The notes: generated by a model not told the origin, from the letters alone. A stretch of 64,000 nucleotides of DNA from Dyadobacter sp. CY356 (GCF_021440195.1 NZ_JAJTSZ010000006.1:186001-250000); one strand, 5' to 3'. Numbered from the stretch's first letter, positions 16,323 through 25,796 are shown. Translations and numbers: made by a program.

Positions 16323-18404
16323 TTAGTAACCGCCATGATATTTTCTCAATCCCCACTCTGTTCCCAAAAGTACGAGAATTAAGAAAAATAACCATTTTAA
16401 ATGAACGAGCTCCACCATATCCTCGCTGCTTTCGAGACGATTAGGTGCACGGTTTGTTTTGAGTTTTTGAATTAATTGATTTAAAGAAGCGGGTTGAACA
16501 AATTCTCCACCAGTTTTGGCAGCGAGCTCGCGAAGCATTCCAAAATCTGCCGTGGTATTCGCCATTTCAATATCAACATTTCTGACAACAAACTGTCCGC
16601 TGATTTTTTCCTGAATACCGCGAACCATCGTACTTGCCTGAAAACGGTATACGCCGTCGGTCAAACCGCTGATATTGAACCGTGGGTTTTCAGCGGAATG
16701 CGTATAGTTATATTGTTTTGTTTTCCCTTTTTCATCCATTATGTCCAGTTTGACTTCCTGCCCATAAATCGGCTCATAGATATCATTGTAAATTTCAGTT
16801 TGAAAAACAACTTCTTCACCCGCGTCAAATTCCGGCTTAACGGGATAAATCCTGAATTTCCGTTTGTCATCCCGAACAGACAGTATCTGGATAACTTTTT
16901 GAAACAGATTATCAACCAGTTCGTGTTTTCCTGTCAAGGCAAATTCTTCCTGACGCCATTGCCAAATTCCTTCGCCCGCAAGAATTGCCGTTTTTTGCTC
17001 TGTTGCTGTATTCAATATCAAAAGCGGCTTTGTTGTATTCAGCGAACCAACTTTTTGATATAAAATCGTTTCAGTACCGGGCGAAATATTATATTCTCCA
17101 AAAGGTACCGAAAGCGGCGGCAGCCTTTCCAGCAACTTCATACTTTCATCATTGAAATTAATTTGTTGAAAAGACGGATTATATCGCGCCGTAACCTTGT
17201 CAAACTGTCCCTGATTTACATTGACCGTCAAAGAACGATTCAAAGTATTCAATAACGGAACTGCTGATTGATTGCCAAGAATATAAAAAATCGGTCTTTT
17301 AGCATCCAGAATTTTACGTACAATCGTATTACCCATACCCAGCACATTCGGGATTTGATGCAAAATGACCAGGTCGTAAGGTTTGTTGCCGATCGATTCT
17401 GCTGCTCCTTGCGAAGCAGTCAGTGTATTAACATCCAGCTCATAATTGTCGTTACTTTCGATCAAACTCCGCAAAGCTTTTACATCCGGGTGCGGTGTTA
17501 AAGCAAGCAATAATATTTTCTGGCGACCGTCGATAATATCAATATAAACATCTCTTTGATTATTTCGTGCTGACGATTCTCCCTGAATGTTACCCAGCTC
17601 GATGGTGTAATGCTGAACGCCCTTTTGATTGGAAGAAGTCGTAAAATCAAAAGATTTAAAATAAGTTGGACGGTCAATATTGACTGTTTGCGTCGAAATA
17701 ATTCTTCCTCCCTGTTTTAGAGAAACCGTTGTCGATTTCCCTGCCAAACCATTCGCTGCAATATCCACCCGGATTGGAAAATCATTACCAAGATAAGCAA
17801 CGCGGTTATTGACAACATCCTTGATACGGATATCAAGATCCGGCACGGTATCACCAACGGCAATCGTATTGACCTTGAAAGGAAATTGGTTGAAAGTAGG
17901 TGAAACGCCCTGATTGGAAATTCCGTCAGAAAGTAAAATTACGTCTGTCAGATTTCTGCCTTCAAAATTACTTTTGACCGTTTGCAGCAAGCCTGATATA
18001 TCAGTTTTGTTTTTGTTGAACAGGATCGAATCAGCAGATAAGCCGGTACCTGCCTTATCAAATGTTTGAATACTTACTTCATAACCTGCGGAGTTCAATT
18101 CTTTCTCAGCCTCTGCAATTTGCTTTAAAACTGGCTGCCCCGCCCCATTCACCGATTCTGAGTTATCAATAGCAAAAACAATTTTTGCTTTATCAACAGT
18201 ACTCTCCGTTCTTCGGACCAGCGGACTCAGTAACAAAAAGCAAATTATCGCTACAACAATTCCCCGTAAAGCAGCCAGAACATAATTTAATTTCTTACTC
18301 CATGAAGCTTCCGGCTGATACAAAAGAAAGGCATAAGCGCCACCGGCGAGAACACAAAAAATGATGAACCAATAGGGAGTTTGAAATATAAGCTCTGAAC
18401 GCAT
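16323..18404 (-). CDS. Membrane-anchored von Willebrand factor A protein
   Basis: A 693-residue protein. Two N-terminal membrane segments (residues ~12-28 and ~41-61) are followed by a vWA domain with a complete MIDAS start, Asp80-x-Ser82-x-Ser84 in FAIDNSESVNG. A long periplasmic beta-sandwich region and a final membrane segment (LVHLKWLFFLILVLLGTE) complete it. Bacteroidota use such proteins as BatA/BatB-like envelope components; here no MoxR ATPase or other Bat gene is adjacent. The metal site suggests ligand or protein binding. A separate DUF58 protein, often paired with such vWA proteins, is encoded at 59543, far away. Confidence 0.8.
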   Translation of the reverse strand: MRSELIFQTPYWFIIFCVLAGGAYAFLLYQPEASWSKKLNYVLAALRGIVVAIICFLLLSPLVRRTESTVDKAKIVFAIDNSESVNGAGQPVLKQIAEAEKELNSAGYEVSIQTFDKAGTGLSADSILFNKNKTDISGLLQTVKSNFEGRNLTDVILLSDGISNQGVSPTFNQFPFKVNTIAVGDTVPDLDIRIKDVVNNRVAYLGNDFPIRVDIAANGLAGKSTTVSLKQGGRIISTQTVNIDRPTYFKSFDFTTSSNQKGVQHYTIELGNIQGESSARNNQRDVYIDIIDGRQKILLLALTPHPDVKALRSLIESNDNYELDVNTLTASQGAAESIGNKPYDLVILHQIPNVLGMGNTIVRKILDAKRPIFYILGNQSAVPLLNTLNRSLTVNVNQGQFDKVTARYNPSFQQINFNDESMKLLERLPPLSVPFGEYNISPGTETILYQKVGSLNTTKPLLILNTATEQKTAILAGEGIWQWRQEEFALTGKHELVDNLFQKVIQILSVRDDKRKFRIYPVKPEFDAGEEVVFQTEIYNDIYEPIYGQEVKLDIMDEKGKTKQYNYTHSAENPRFNISGLTDGVYRFQASTMVRGIQEKISGQFVVRNVDIEMANTTADFGMLRELAAKTGGEFVQPASLNQLIQKLKTNRAPNRLESSEDMVELVHLKWLFFLILVLLGTEWGLRKYHGGY

Positions 18405-18609
18405 AATTGTGAGTAAGCAGTTTCGCAGTAAGCAGTATTACAGTAATATAGTAAACAGTTTTCCGGAAAGCATTATTGTAGTAAATAATATTACAATAAA
18501 ATACAGGAAACAAAAAATGATAATATGCAAGAAGTAACAATTTACCACCATATCACGACAACTAGATTGAGAAGAAAAGCACATTTCATGAGGCATTTAC
18601 CTAAAACAA

Positions 18610-18631
18610 AAAAAGAGCCGAAGCTCTTTTT
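18610..18631 (-). terminator. Terminator of fabG with UUCG tetraloop
   Basis: On the minus strand AAAAAGAGC-TTCG-GCTCTTTTT forms a 9-bp stem capped by the very stable UUCG tetraloop, followed by a short T-run. It lies about 55 bases after the fabG stop codon. Confidence 0.85.
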
Positions 18632-18686
18632 CTGATTATATAAATTCGATTGATCTAAAAAAATCACTTCACCAAATTCTCAATTG

Positions 18687-19433
18687 TTAAGTAAGCATAC
18701 CGCCGTCAACCTGCAAAACCTGGCCCGTAATATAACGCGACATATCCGAAGCTAAAAATACACAGGCATCGGCAACTTCCTCAGGTTGTCCGCCACGTTT
18801 CATCGGAATAGACTGTTTCCATTCATCCACCGCTTTAGAATCTACGGCATCCGTCATTTCAGTTTCAATAAATCCTGGTGCTACGGCATTTGAACGGATA
18901 TTTCTTGATCCAAGCTCCAATGCAATCGATTTAGTAAAACCGATAATACCAGCTTTTGAGGCGGCATAGTTAGACTGTCCGGCATTTCCACTGATACCGA
19001 CAACAGAAGTGATATTGATAATAGATCCGCTTTTTGCACGAATCATACTTTTTGTAGCTGCTTTGGTAAGGTTAAATACTGATTTCAAATTGATATTGAT
19101 AACCGTATCCCAGTTCTCTTCACTCATACGCATCAGCAAACCGTCGCGGGTTACGCCTGCATTATTGATCAGAATATCAAGTTTTCCAAAATCTGCAACA
19201 ACGTCAGTAACCAGTTGGTCTGCCTGCTGAAAATCTGCTGCATCAGAACGATATCCTTTTGCTTTGATACCGAATGCTTCCAGTTCTTTCACCAATGCCT
19301 CACCTTTTTCCACGCTGGAAAGATAAGTGAATGCCACGTTCGCCCCTTCCTGAGCCAAACGCAAAGCAATTGAACGTCCAATACCACGGGAAGCTCCGGT
19401 TACCAAAGCCACTTTATTTTCAACTAATCTCAT
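18687..19433 (-). CDS. fabG: 3-oxoacyl-[acyl-carrier-protein] reductase
   Basis: About 248 residues from the ATG at 19433 (MRLVENKVALVTGASRGIG). The reading frame stays open further upstream, but that part is not protein-like and the promoter lies inside it. The classical SDR residues are all present: TGASRGIG for NADP, Asn115, Ser143, Tyr156 and Lys160. NINLKSVFNLTKA and VDGGMLT near the end are typical of FabG. It reduces beta-ketoacyl-ACP in fatty acid synthesis in the cytosol. No other fab genes are adjacent. It has a textbook Bacteroidota promoter and its own terminator, so it is likely a single-gene unit. Confidence 0.93.
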   Translation of the reverse strand: MRLVENKVALVTGASRGIGRSIALRLAQEGANVAFTYLSSVEKGEALVKELEAFGIKAKGYRSDAADFQQADQLVTDVVADFGKLDILINNAGVTRDGLLMRMSEENWDTVININLKSVFNLTKAATKSMIRAKSGSIINITSVVGISGNAGQSNYAASKAGIIGFTKSIALELGSRNIRSNAVAPGFIETEMTDAVDSKAVDEWKQSIPMKRGGQPEEVADACVFLASDMSRYITGQVLQVDGGMLT

Positions 19434-19470
19434 AAACAGGATAAAAATCGGATAGAATTGTTTCGAGTCG

Positions 19471-19501
19471 CAAAAATAGGGTATTGTATGGCATGAACAA
19501 A
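19471..19501 (-). promoter_or_regulatory. Promoter of fabG (full -33/-7 consensus)
   Basis: On the minus strand TTTG (19498-19501) is separated by exactly 19 bases from TATTTTTG (19471-19478). This matches the TTTG-N19-TAnnTTTG consensus of Bacteroidota housekeeping promoters. The transcript would start near 19465, giving a leader of about 30 bases. Confidence 0.75.
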
Positions 19502-19606
19502 AATTGGACGGGTGAAAGTTTTTTGAATTAACACGAGTGTGTAAATTATTATTTTGTACATTTTGTTCAATAAGCAAATATCCATAACTTGATAAAAAGT
19601 AATTAC

Positions 19607-19822
19607 ATGGAAACATTAATCATTGAAATTCAAGATCCAAAAGCAAGGCGCTTAATAGATGATTTGGTTGCTTTAGGGTTAATATCCGTTAAACCAAGTA
19701 AACCTTCATGGGTTGAGCGCTGGAAAGATTTATCCAATTCACTTCCATCTTCCACTGATATTTCAGAGCAGGAAATATTGGATGAAATAGCACAAGTGCG
19801 TGAGAAACGCCAAGCTTCTTGA
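19607..19822 (+). CDS. Probable antitoxin of a PIN-type toxin-antitoxin pair
   Basis: A 71-residue protein (METLIIEIQDPKARRLIDDL...) with a beta strand then helices, and an acidic C-terminal helix (SEQEILDEIAQVREKRQ). This is the size and shape of antitoxins that sit directly before PIN toxins in Bacteroidota and cyanobacteria. Its TGA stop overlaps the TTG start of the next gene by 4 bases (TTGA). The ATG at 19607 is preferred over an upstream TTG. The identification depends mainly on its neighbour. Confidence 0.65.
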   Translation: METLIIEIQDPKARRLIDDLVALGLISVKPSKPSWVERWKDLSNSLPSSTDISEQEILDEIAQVREKRQAS

Positions 19823-20229
19823 AGAGAATAGTAATAGATACAAATCTTTATGTGAGTGCTTTAATAAACTCAAACTCACGTAAAAGACTTAATCTAATAA
19901 TAGAAAATAATTCCTTCAAAATTCTTCTAGACATTTCTCTATTCAAGGAACTATTTGAGGTTTGCTATCGCCCAAAATTTAGACGTTACGTAAGTTCGGA
20001 ACAAATTCAATCCTTTTTGGAAATAGTAAATGAACGCAGCACCTTAATTGAAACAACATCAATAATCAGGTTTAGTCCTGATCTAAAAGAGGATTTCCTT
20101 CTGGCTCTTTGTCAGGACGGTGAAGACGATTATCTATTGACCGGTAACAAAATTGACTTGCTTGATTTAAAACAATTTGGCAAAACCTACATTTTAAGTT
20201 TAACAGATTTTTTAATTTTAAACTTATAA
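19819..20229 (+). CDS. PIN-domain toxin, putative ribonuclease of a type II TA system
   Basis: A 136-residue PIN-family protein starting with TTG. The N-terminus VIDTNLYVSALIN holds the first catalytic Asp, and ELFEVCYRPKF the conserved Glu region. DGEDDYLLTGNKIDLL near the end carries the other acidic residues. This pattern belongs to the TIGR00305-type PIN toxins, which cleave RNA when released from their antitoxin. The TTGA overlap implies coupled translation, keeping the toxin dependent on antitoxin synthesis. The pair looks AT-richer than the flanking genes, consistent with mobility. Confidence 0.8.
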   Translation: MKRIVIDTNLYVSALINSNSRKRLNLIIENNSFKILLDISLFKELFEVCYRPKFRRYVSSEQIQSFLEIVNERSTLIETTSIIRFSPDLKEDFLLALCQDGEDDYLLTGNKIDLLDLKQFGKTYILSLTDFLILNL

Positions 20230-20332
20230 ATCTCACTCCCACCCAAACCTTCCTGGCACTGTCTTTGTTGCCCCTGTTTATAAATATCAATTATTAATCG
20301 GCCTTTTCGGTCAGAAAATATTTCCAACAAAA

Positions 20333-21046
20333 ATGGCAGAATCAATTAAAACAGCCCTGATCACCGGGGGCTCAAAAGGAATTGGATATGGCGTAGCCGA
20401 AGCACTGATTAAAGATGGAATTCAGGTTGCGATTACCAGTCGTTCACAAAAAAGCGCAGATGAAGCAGCTGCTAAACTGAATCAGATCCGTGAAGGTTTT
20501 GCGATTGGTATTGAGTCCGATGTACGCAGTCTTGAATCTCAGCAAAATGCAGTAAACGTTATTCTTGAAAAATGGGGACAACTTGATTACGTCATTGCAA
20601 ACGCCGGCGTCGGCCATTTTGCTCCAATTTATGACCTGACTGTTGAACAATGGCAGGAAACGATTGATATCAATTTAACTGGTGTATTTTTCAGTGCAAA
20701 AGCTTCACTTGCTGCATTAAAAGAAACCAAAGGATATTTTATCAATATTTCAAGTCTTGCAGGAACGAACTTCTTCCCGAATGGAACGGCTTATAATGCC
20801 AGCAAATTCGGACTGGTAGGTTTTTCACAAGCGATGATGATGGATGTAAGAAAAGATGGTATTAAAGTTTCGACGATCATGCCGGGCTCGGTTGCCACTG
20901 AATTTGCCGATCATACGCCATCTGAAAAAGATGCATGGAAAATCCAGCCGGAAGATATCGGCCAGATCGTATCAGATTTAATTAAAATGCCAGCCAGAAC
21001 TTTGCCAAGTAAAATCGAAGTAAGACCTTCTGTTCCGGGTAAATAA
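20333..21046 (+). CDS. SDR family oxidoreductase
   Basis: A 237-residue classical short-chain dehydrogenase. TGGSKGIGYG near residue 11 binds NAD(P), and NAGVG, Ser140, Tyr154 and Lys158 form the catalytic set. It ends around KIEVRPSVPGK, without the VDGG end of FabG, so it is a FabG-like paralogue with an unknown carbonyl or alcohol substrate. It is convergent with the ABC permease and shares a hairpin terminator with it. Confidence 0.85.
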   Translation: MAESIKTALITGGSKGIGYGVAEALIKDGIQVAITSRSQKSADEAAAKLNQIREGFAIGIESDVRSLESQQNAVNVILEKWGQLDYVIANAGVGHFAPIYDLTVEQWQETIDINLTGVFFSAKASLAALKETKGYFINISSLAGTNFFPNGTAYNASKFGLVGFSQAMMMDVRKDGIKVSTIMPGSVATEFADHTPSEKDAWKIQPEDIGQIVSDLIKMPARTLPSKIEVRPSVPGK

Positions 21047-21056
21047 TATAAAGTTT

Positions 21057-21094
21057 GTAGCAGGCAGTTTTATTTCCAGAAAACTGTTTGCTAC
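21057..21094. terminator. Hairpin between convergent SDR and permease genes
   Basis: GTAGCAGGCAGTTTT pairs with AAAACTGTTTGCTAC through 15 positions, two of them G-U. It contains the stop codon of the minus-strand permease (21091-21093). Confidence 0.6.
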
Positions 21095-22173
21095 ATACTG
21101 CTTTCATTTTTCCCATACCATTTACGATACAAATAATAAGAAGAAAGTAATCCTGCACCGGCTAGCCCCCATACCGGAATTTTGTATAAAATCAATAAAG
21201 TCAGCATCACAAAACCTATTAAAACCGGTTTTAGCATATCTTCCAGTATGCCGCCACGTTTGTATAGATAAACCTGAAATAACATCAGTACCGCCAGACC
21301 CAATCCATATAACTGCATAATTTCAAAAAATGAAAGTATCTGATATTTTGCAGCAATGAGTGTTTCAGGAAGTATGACAATTGCGTGTGTAAGGAAAATC
21401 CTTTTAAAACGCGTGGCTACTGAAAAAGGTAAAGACCGGCTCCATAGCCAGACTTCGTTTTCCCATTGAAAAAGTTCAAAAGAAATTCCGACGTTCAAAA
21501 GATAACTAAGGGAAAGCCCGACTGCTGGCAAACGGAGATCATAATGATCGGTATTGTAATAAATCAAAGTACACATCGAAACCCCAATTGCTCCGGCTTT
21601 GCAGGCCAGTAAAGTAATTCCTCTCTCACGGAAAAGCCATTCCACTGACCAGTATATCCAGGAGACAGGCCTTGGAAACGGCCAGTTGAATGTGGTTTTA
21701 TTTTTGGAATGATATAAAACAGGATTTCGGATCCGCCATTCTGATGAGACAACAAGCAATAAACTGAATAAAATATACCACAAAAATATCGGCCAGATCC
21801 TGCCCGATAACTTATCCTGTCTGGCGATGGAAAACATGTAAATTCCATAGTACAGGATTGGCTGCAAAAAGCCAAGTGCCATTAATCCAAACCGTAAAAC
21901 TCGTTTGGATGCAGGCCATAATCTGGTGTTATAGATAAAGTTGTATTCTGGTTGAATCCATAAATTTTTGACAAAATGCAGGCATAACAAAGTGTACAAA
22001 AGCCAGATCCCGCCCAGATACAGCATTCCAAATCGATCAGTAAGGAAGAAAAGGACAAAAGCGTAATGTTCTCTCCCACTCAGAAAACCAAAAAGTAAAC
22101 CCATCAAAACGAAAAACATCCCCGAGCGCTGTCTGAAAAACGCCTGTACCGTAGAAATCATTAACACTTTCAT
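21091..22173 (-). CDS. Putative ABC exporter permease
   Basis: A 360-residue very hydrophobic protein with about nine predicted membrane segments and few charged loops. I recognise no family motif. Its role is inferred from the 4-base overlap with the end of the upstream ABC ATPase gene, a common arrangement for two-component ABC exporters in Bacteroidota. If the ATPase gene is truly broken, this permease may have lost its partner. A hairpin at its 3' end overlaps its stop codon. Confidence 0.6.
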   Translation of the reverse strand: MKVLMISTVQAFFRQRSGMFFVLMGLLFGFLSGREHYAFVLFFLTDRFGMLYLGGIWLLYTLLCLHFVKNLWIQPEYNFIYNTRLWPASKRVLRFGLMALGFLQPILYYGIYMFSIARQDKLSGRIWPIFLWYILFSLLLVVSSEWRIRNPVLYHSKNKTTFNWPFPRPVSWIYWSVEWLFRERGITLLACKAGAIGVSMCTLIYYNTDHYDLRLPAVGLSLSYLLNVGISFELFQWENEVWLWSRSLPFSVATRFKRIFLTHAIVILPETLIAAKYQILSFFEIMQLYGLGLAVLMLFQVYLYKRGGILEDMLKPVLIGFVMLTLLILYKIPVWGLAGAGLLSSYYLYRKWYGKNESSM

Positions 22174-22808
22174 ACGGCTTCTATCCTGACTAAATTCTTA
22201 TTTTTCAGCGCAAAACTATCCGTAACACGCAACCCTTCCTGCTGAAAAAGCTGATGTGAAGAAATCAAAAAAGTGACTCCTTTTGCATGGTAGTTTTCTA
22301 TAAGATCGAAAAGTGCCATTCTGGCTTCTTTGTCAATGGTTATCAGCGGCTCATCCAAAATTATCACAGACGGATTTCCCAGAAAAGCTACGACCAGAGA
22401 TACCTTTTTGACCATCCCACTGGAACAGCTTCCAAATGAATTTTTCAAATAGTTGATTCCCAGAGCTTCAACTAACATATCGGCCTGTCCAACAGGGCTT
22501 TGCCTGGCCTCTGCGACAAAAGATATCAAATCACCGGGTGTCAGAAAAGAGGGATATAATGGTTCGGCCTCACCAAGATTTAACCGCAGGCGTTAATCAA
22601 CCGGCTGATTTTTAAGATTATATTTTTGATCCAAAATTATATCACCTGAACATGGTAACATCCCGGCCAAAGTTCGGAAAAGCGTTGATTTCCCTGCACC
22701 GTTTTCTCCCTGAACCCAGTAAATTCCATAATCAACTGCCCATGAGGGAATTGTCAGCACCTCAAATGATCCGTACCGCTGTGATAAATTTTGAATTTCC
22801 AGAACCAT
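22170..22808 (-). pseudogene. ABC transporter ATP-binding protein interrupted by one in-frame stop
   Basis: One continuous frame encodes a normal ~212-residue ABC ATPase, broken only by TAA at 22593-22595. The first part (71 residues, from ATG 22808) has Walker A GENGAGKST. After the stop the frame continues as R-L-R-L-N-L-G-E-A-E and then reaches the degenerate signature SCSSGMVKK, Walker B VIILDEP and the switch His in SSHQ. The two halves could not work separately. The possibilities are a recent nonsense mutation, a sequencing error or readthrough. It leads a two-gene unit with the permease. Confidence 0.8.
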
Positions 22809-23068
22809 GAATATATATATAATTTTGTTTTATATCAAAGGTAGTGAAATCAAAGATACACAAATAAATATTCTGCGATTTATACGAATTGGTGATGGAT
22901 ATCAAACAAATTACGAAGTGCACAAAATAAATTAACTTCCCGACTTTTTAAAAATTTTTAATAAATTGCAATACATTTATCATTTCATAGTTTGCGTCAG
23001 CATACTTTGAGCAAATTCCCAAAGTCATTCCTTACTAAATCTATCCATAAAAAGAACAACTCCTGAAC

Positions 23069-24103
23069 ATGAAGCCAACCCGCCGTTCCTTTTTGAGATT
23101 GTCAGCACTGGCAATTCCTTTTACACAAGTTAATAAACTTTTTGCCTCTTCGGCGGTTAACAAACCTATTGTGGTTTCTACCTGGGACAGCGGACAAATT
23201 GCAAATTCTGCTGCCTGGCCTGTTTTGGAAAAAGGCGGAAAAGCTTTGGACGCTGTGGAACAAGCCGCCATCGCCATTGAAAATGATATCAATTGCTGTG
23301 TTGGTCTGGGTGGAAATCCCGATCGCGACGGATACGTAACGCTGGATGCGAGTATCATGGATGAAAAGGCCAATTGCGGTTCGGTAGCCTTTATGGAAAG
23401 AATTAAACACCCGATTTCTGTTGCCCGGAAATTGATGGAAACGACCCCGCATGTGTTCCTGGCCGGAGTTGGCGCACAACAATTTGCCCTGGCAAACGGA
23501 TTTCCGCTTGAATCAGGAGAACTTTCACCTGATGCTGCAAAAGCTTATAAACAATGGCTGGTAAAAGCAGAATATAAACCTGTTATCAACATCGAGCAAC
23601 AGCAGTCTCATCCAAAAGGCGAACATGGCCCTTTTGCGCCCAACCGTTTTGAGGATGGCTCTTTTAATCATGATACGATGGGAACAATAGCTTTGGATGC
23701 GAACGGTGATGTTTCGGGAATGTGTACAACCAGCGGGATGGGTTTCAAAATGCGCGGACGTGTGGGTGATACACCAATTATCGGAGCCGGTTTGTTTGTG
23801 GATAATGAAGTGGGCGCGGCAACGTCATCCGGACAGGGTGAAGAGGTGATCCGGGTTTGCGGGACACACCTGGTTGTTGAATTTATGCGGAACGGACTTT
23901 CTCCTTATGAGGCGTGTAAAAAAGCAGTCGAAAGAATCATAAAACCAAATCCTGAACGCGCCAAAACTTTTCAGGTTGGATTTATTGCTATCAATAAACA
24001 AGGTGAAGTGGGTGCCTATTCCGTTCAGAAAGGATTTAACTATACGGTAACGGAAAAAGGCGGCAAAGGAAAAGTGATCAATGCGAAAAGTCACTTTGCA
24101 TGA
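23069..24103 (+). CDS. N4-(beta-N-acetylglucosaminyl)-L-asparaginase (glycosylasparaginase)
   Basis: A 344-residue Ntn-hydrolase. It starts with a Tat-type signal (TRRSFLRL followed by a hydrophobic stretch), so it is probably exported folded. The autocleavage site and nucleophile are visible as HD-Thr203-MGT. Downstream CTTSGMGFKMRGRVGDTP and the SGQGEE loop are typical of aspartylglucosaminidase. The enzyme hydrolyses the GlcNAc-Asn bond left after N-glycan and protein degradation. Two alpha-L-fucosidase genes follow on the same strand, which fits a role in stripping fucosylated N-glycan cores. The spacing of about 95 bases allows co-transcription. Confidence 0.92.
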   Translation: MKPTRRSFLRLSALAIPFTQVNKLFASSAVNKPIVVSTWDSGQIANSAAWPVLEKGGKALDAVEQAAIAIENDINCCVGLGGNPDRDGYVTLDASIMDEKANCGSVAFMERIKHPISVARKLMETTPHVFLAGVGAQQFALANGFPLESGELSPDAAKAYKQWLVKAEYKPVINIEQQQSHPKGEHGPFAPNRFEDGSFNHDTMGTIALDANGDVSGMCTTSGMGFKMRGRVGDTPIIGAGLFVDNEVGAATSSGQGEEVIRVCGTHLVVEFMRNGLSPYEACKKAVERIIKPNPERAKTFQVGFIAINKQGEVGAYSVQKGFNYTVTEKGGKGKVINAKSHFA

Positions 24104-24198
24104 TTATTAGCGATTGGTTTTTAGCTATGAGATCATTGCTAAAAAGCTTAACGCACCCGTAAACTATCTATAAAATTGAACCATAAGTATTACCAAAA

Positions 24199-25617
24199 AT
24201 GAAATTAAACCGGATTATTCCTTCCCTACTCCTCTTACTAACAACAGCCAGTTTTGCGCAGCAGCATTCTGAGCAAAATCACTCCAATTATATTGCACCA
24301 ACGGATCCTTTGGTGCAACAAAAATTAAGCAAATGGCAGGATGTCAAATTCGGCTTGTTGATGCACTGGGGAACTTACAGCCAGTGGGGAATCGTGGAAT
24401 CCTGGTCGCTTTGTCCGGAAGATGAAGGCTGGTGCGAACGTCGCGGACCACATTCTCACGACTGGTTTGAATACAAAAAAGCGTATGAAGAAATTGGCAA
24501 AACTTTTAATCCGGTAAAATTCAATCCGGAAAGATGGGCCTTGGCAGCGAAAAATGCCGGGATGAAATATGTTGTTTTTACGACAAAACATCATGACGGA
24601 TTTGCGATGTTTGATTCGAAATACACAGATTATAAAATCACAAACACGCCTTTCAAATCCAATCCGAAAGCTAACGTTACGAAGGAAGTTTTGTCTGCTT
24701 TCCGTAATCAGGGATTTATGACAGGAACTTACTTCTCAAAACCCGACTGGAATACGCCTTCTTACTGGTGGAAATATTTCCCGCCAAAAGATCGTAACGT
24801 TTCGTATGATCCTAAAAAATACCCTGACCAGTGGAATAAATTTAAAGAATTTACCTATAATCAGATTGAAGAATTGATGTCTGATTATGGCTCTGTTGAT
24901 ATTCTTTGGCTGGATGGCGGCTGGATCCGTCCTAAAAGTACGATCGACCCAAATATCAGCTGGCAGAAAAGCATTCCATATGATCAGGATATTGATATGG
25001 CCAAAATCGCTAAAATGGCGCGTTCGCATCAGCCGGGCTTATTGGTTGTGGACCGTACCGTTACGGGTGAATTTGAAAATTATGTTACGCCGGAGCAGTC
25101 TATTCCCGATCACTACATGTCTATTCCCTGGGAGTCTTGTCTGACAATGGGTGATTCTTGGTCTTATATTCCAAAAGAAAATTTCAAATCAACTGAAAAG
25201 CTGGTTCATACTTTGGTTGATATTGTTGCCAAAGGTGGAAATTTATTATTAAACATAGCTCCGGGACCCGATGGAGAATGGCATGAAGAAGCTTATCAGC
25301 GTCTGGATGAAATCGGAAAATGGATGAATGTGAATGGTGTTGGAATTTATGAAACAAAACCTGCGGCACCATACCGCCAGGGGAAATGGGCCTATACTAA
25401 AAAAGGAAGTACTACCTACGCATTTTATCTTGCTGAAAAAGGAGAAGCTGTTCCTGCGAGTTTGAAGCCGGACGGACTTACCATTCCTGCCTCTGCGAAA
25501 ATTACTATGGCAGGCTCTAAAAAAGGATTACGTCTTAAAAATGGAATGATTGAAGTTCCTGCAAAAACGATTGCAGAAATTGGAAAACAACCTGCTTATT
25601 TGTTTGTGATAAACTAG
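24199..25617 (+). CDS. Alpha-L-fucosidase, GH29 (first copy)
   Basis: A 472-residue protein with a signal peptide (MKLNRIIPSLLLLLTTASFA). The GH29 TIM-barrel is evident from FGLLMHWGTYSQWG, YVVFTTKHHDGFAMFDSKYT and the nucleophile Asp239 in ILWLDGGW. A small C-terminal beta domain follows. The enzyme releases L-fucose with retention. Without a carbohydrate-binding module it differs from the second copy, so the two may prefer different linkages. It lies between the glycosylasparaginase gene and a large palindrome at 25643. Confidence 0.93.
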   Translation: MKLNRIIPSLLLLLTTASFAQQHSEQNHSNYIAPTDPLVQQKLSKWQDVKFGLLMHWGTYSQWGIVESWSLCPEDEGWCERRGPHSHDWFEYKKAYEEIGKTFNPVKFNPERWALAAKNAGMKYVVFTTKHHDGFAMFDSKYTDYKITNTPFKSNPKANVTKEVLSAFRNQGFMTGTYFSKPDWNTPSYWWKYFPPKDRNVSYDPKKYPDQWNKFKEFTYNQIEELMSDYGSVDILWLDGGWIRPKSTIDPNISWQKSIPYDQDIDMAKIAKMARSHQPGLLVVDRTVTGEFENYVTPEQSIPDHYMSIPWESCLTMGDSWSYIPKENFKSTEKLVHTLVDIVAKGGNLLLNIAPGPDGEWHEEAYQRLDEIGKWMNVNGVGIYETKPAAPYRQGKWAYTKKGSTTYAFYLAEKGEAVPASLKPDGLTIPASAKITMAGSKKGLRLKNGMIEVPAKTIAEIGKQPAYLFVIN

Positions 25618-25642
25618 TTTTCTAACCGCCCGGCGGCCCGGC

Positions 25643-25720
25643 GCAATAGACGCAATGGTTTTCGCAATGGACGCAAGGATTAACGTTTGCGTCCATTGCG
25701 AAACCTATTGCGTCTATTGC
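25643..25720. repeat. Large palindromic REP-like element
   Basis: Two 34-base arms (25643-25676 and 25687-25720) are inverted copies with 2 mismatches around a 10-base loop. Each arm holds two tandem variants of GCAAT(A/G)GACGCAA. A 12-base GC-rich block precedes the left arm, and TAACCGC/GCGGTTA extends the pairing outside it. It lies after a fucosidase stop codon and could also end its transcription. Confidence 0.8.
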
Positions 25721-25796
25721 GGTTAAATGAAACTGTCTAAAGTAAATTACATACTGTACAGAACTAATCTTATATTTGTTAATATAAGATATACAC

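Noticed and set aside
19434..19616. N-terminal extension of FabG by about 61 residues
   Set aside because: The extension is not SDR-like and contains the consensus promoter; the ATG at 19433 gives the standard start.
22809..23068. Hidden gene in the 260-base gap before the glycosylasparaginase gene
   Set aside because: It is AT-rich with no plausible reading frame; it only separates divergent genes.
25643..25720. CRISPR-like array
   Set aside because: The repeats are only four short units in inverted pairs, with no spacers and no cas genes.
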